Shown piece by piece: positions 59,301-62,300 of a DNA stretch of 64,000 bases. Numbering within the stretch: the first letter of the stretch is position 1; each line of letters starts with the position of its first letter. The DNA is taken from assembly GCA_003996215.1 (NCBI GenBank), contig QJPP01000275.1, positions 1 through 64,000 of the forward strand, given 5' to 3'. The notes beneath the pieces are model-generated. The model searched no databases, was not told the origin of the DNA, and saw nothing but the letters and a program-made list of their open reading frames with translations. Source of the DNA: Jaltomata sinuosa. Lineage: Eukaryota > Streptophyta > Magnoliopsida > Solanales > Solanaceae. Position numbers and translations under genes: made by a program.

Positions 59301-62300
59301 TCTATCTGAGTCTTGACCACCGAACTACGAAAAGTAACAAGGTGATCCTCCTTCTTTGGGAAGCTCGAATTCGCTACCATCAACCCAAAGGCTCTAGCGA
59401 AATCCAAAAGAGAGGTCCCTCCTTCGTTCCTCTCCCCGAAACCAAAGCCTCCATGCACATCGTCATAGCCCCTCGGGGATGACCCGATATGCCCATTGAA
59501 TTCTCCTCCAACAAAAAGCTTCTCGATGATTGGAACATCTCTCACCACCTCATCCAAACCCTCCCAAAAGCTCTTCTTCTCCTCCACATCCAAGCCCACC
59601 TGTGGCATAAGCACTAATAACGTTAAAAGTAGACCCTCCAATGATCAACTTAAGCAACATCATCCTATCGTTGACCCTCTGAACCTCCACCACTTGTCTC
59701 CTAAGCTCTTCATCTACTAAGATACCGACTCCATTCCTATTCCTCACGCTTCCGGCGTACCACAACTTATATCCATCCACTTCCCTCGCCTTAGTACCTA
59801 CCCATTTGGTCTCCTGGACACAAGCTATATTAATCCTCCTCTTCCTTAGAATCTTCACTAGTTCTATGGACTTCCCTTGTAAAGTCCCTATATTCCAAGA
59901 CCCTAACCTCAACCTAGATGCTCCACTAACCCCCTTACCCCTCCTACCCCCAACCCCCAACCCCAAACCCGACCCCGATCCCGAACTCGATCTCGACCCT
60001 AACACCGACCCCAACCCTGACCTCTGATATGACCCCCTAGTCCACCATCAACCACCAAAACCACTAAAGAAAGTGCAAGCCGGACAGTGATAAACTAACT
60101 AAACCAACAAATCCACACCACACAACTACAATACAGGAGATGCAAACAAGAAACTGGGTATGCAACAGAATTACCGCAAACAATGAGGCTAAACTAAACT
60201 ATCACAAGACGAGAACAAAAAAATCAAGGAACTACAATACCAAACAAAATCTACTAGCACCCTAAAAACAACAAGCAAGAATGCAAGAAAGGATCAATGG
60301 CAGAAATGCAACCAATAACCCTAAATAGTATACCAAGAACGCAATACTTATTTAAAGAAAATGGCAAATAAAAATGGGAGAAATAAAGATTCAAGGATAG
60401 AAATCACCGGAGGACAAAGGACAAATTTCTTGCTCGATTTGTTAGATTCCGGCAAATTTTGGTGCTGAAATTGGTCAGATGGCTGGACTATAAGCAACTA
60501 CTTAGTTAACTTGTAAAGCTTGACTAAAAGAGTAACAGTTTATACTCAACTACCAAGACCATTCCATGTTGTGTGTTATTTTGAGCTGATCCAACTCTGG
60601 AGCTGCGGGCTTGTTAAATGTAATATTGGGCATTCAACTGTGCAGCTCCTTACGTTCACATCCTCCGTTCTAGTTATATGTCTAAGCTACTTTATCTCTA
60701 ATTTCAGAGAAGCATATCGACTGTGAACTGCACTATCCACCACAGTGTCTGTCCAGTACTTTAATACTCTATTAGAAAATTAGCGCGTGTCTGGAAATTG
60801 ACGTGTAATTAAGTGAAATGTTTTCCTTGAAATCAGTGAATGCCAAAATGCTCTTAATTTCCTCAATTTATATTGCTTGCCCTGTATTCTCTGTCAGAAT
60901 ACGACTAACTTCACTAGCCAAACCTCTTTCGAAAATTTCAGGGAGCACATTGAGATTTATCCTAACTGAGTTGGATTTGTTGTTTTATTTATGGGATGAT
61001 CTTAGCTCAAATATTTGATATAAGTGGGGTTATCTCTGTAGGTCCTTGTTAGTCAGCTTGAAATGCATTTTACCGTAAATAGGATAGGAGCCCTAGGTGT
61101 TACTGTTCAGTTAAGACATGGTTTTCTGATCGCTGTCATTTAGGCATTGTTCTCTGTGTATTAATTGCTGTGGTCTTTCTTCTCTGATGTTTCATCTCTC
61201 TCGGCCTTTTCCTAATTAACTTTTTCCTTTAAATATATAAAAACGAAGAAAAGGAAATGCTAACCAGCTCTCTTGTTTTTTTGTTTCAGTATCGTGACAT
61301 GGTACGGCAGTTCATCAAAGGAACTGATGGGTTTTCTGGGGCTTTTGCTGAATGCCTTTGTGGAAGCCCAAATCTATACCAGGTATACTACTTTAGAGTT
61401 CTTTTACCTTATAGCTGTGGTGCTAGTGATTCCTCAATTCAGTTGGGGATGGTTCAGTTCCTTAATAATTGAGTTGTTTGTGTTTATTGGTGTTCAATTA
61501 GAAAGGAGGAAGAAAACCATGGAACAGTATAAATTTCGTGTGTGCCCACGATGGTTTTACTTTGGCTGATTTAGTGACATACAACAATAAACACAATTTG
61601 GCAAATGGAGAGGACAACAAAGACGGGGAGAATCACAATAATAGTTGGAATTGTGGTGAGGTAAATCACTGTGCACAATAATAGCTGTCTTGATGGTTGG
61701 TTTCACACTGTAACAAGCAGATTAATCTAATAGTTCAAATGCTATATTTTCCTTTCTGTTGCTCTGAGATTGAGACTGAATTATGTCCAACATGGTAGCA
61801 TCCACATCTGTGTATTAGTGCATTTAGAGGTATCTATGTTTGCCTTCTGCTCAGTCTGGCTATTAATTGTTTAGTAGATGTTGTAATTGATTTTGTCAAT
61901 ATTTTTTCTCGCAGCAGTTCACATCATCTGTGTTTCTTACATTAATATCTGATCTTTGCATGTACTTTCTTGTGTGTTGTAATAAATAGAACTAGTTTCT
62001 TTCTCTTTTGTGTAACACTGACATCCTCTTTAAATTAGTAAAAAGTACGTTTACTTAATATTCTTTTAGCATAATATATTATATACTGAGTGGTGTTTCT
62101 GTGAATGCAGTAAACACAGTAATCTGGGTACTTAACTTGATAAAAAGAAAATGAGTATTATTTCCTAGCTTATTAGTTGCTGTTTCCCTGTTAAAATTCC
62201 TATTAGTTACTTCAACCAATGAAGTAGTTCGATTTAGATCTATTATAGTTAAGATGCCACTCAACTTCCCTGCTGAGACTTTTTTTCTTTGATAAGTAAT

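Larger units (their letters stand above)
50743..60060 (-). mobile_element. RTE-type LINE, split by a nested L1 LINE
   Basis: Minus-strand element: endonuclease (60014-59245), then, after the nested insertion, the rest of the ORF (53250-51136), a 3' UTR with GAGAGGCTGTTTCCGATAGA (plus text near 50836) and a TTG-repeat 3' tail at 50743. The encoded APE-endonuclease/RT without ORF1 or a zf-RVT domain is typical of the RTE clade (SolRTE). The 5' end near 60060 is estimated; I found no clear target duplication. Confidence 0.8.
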
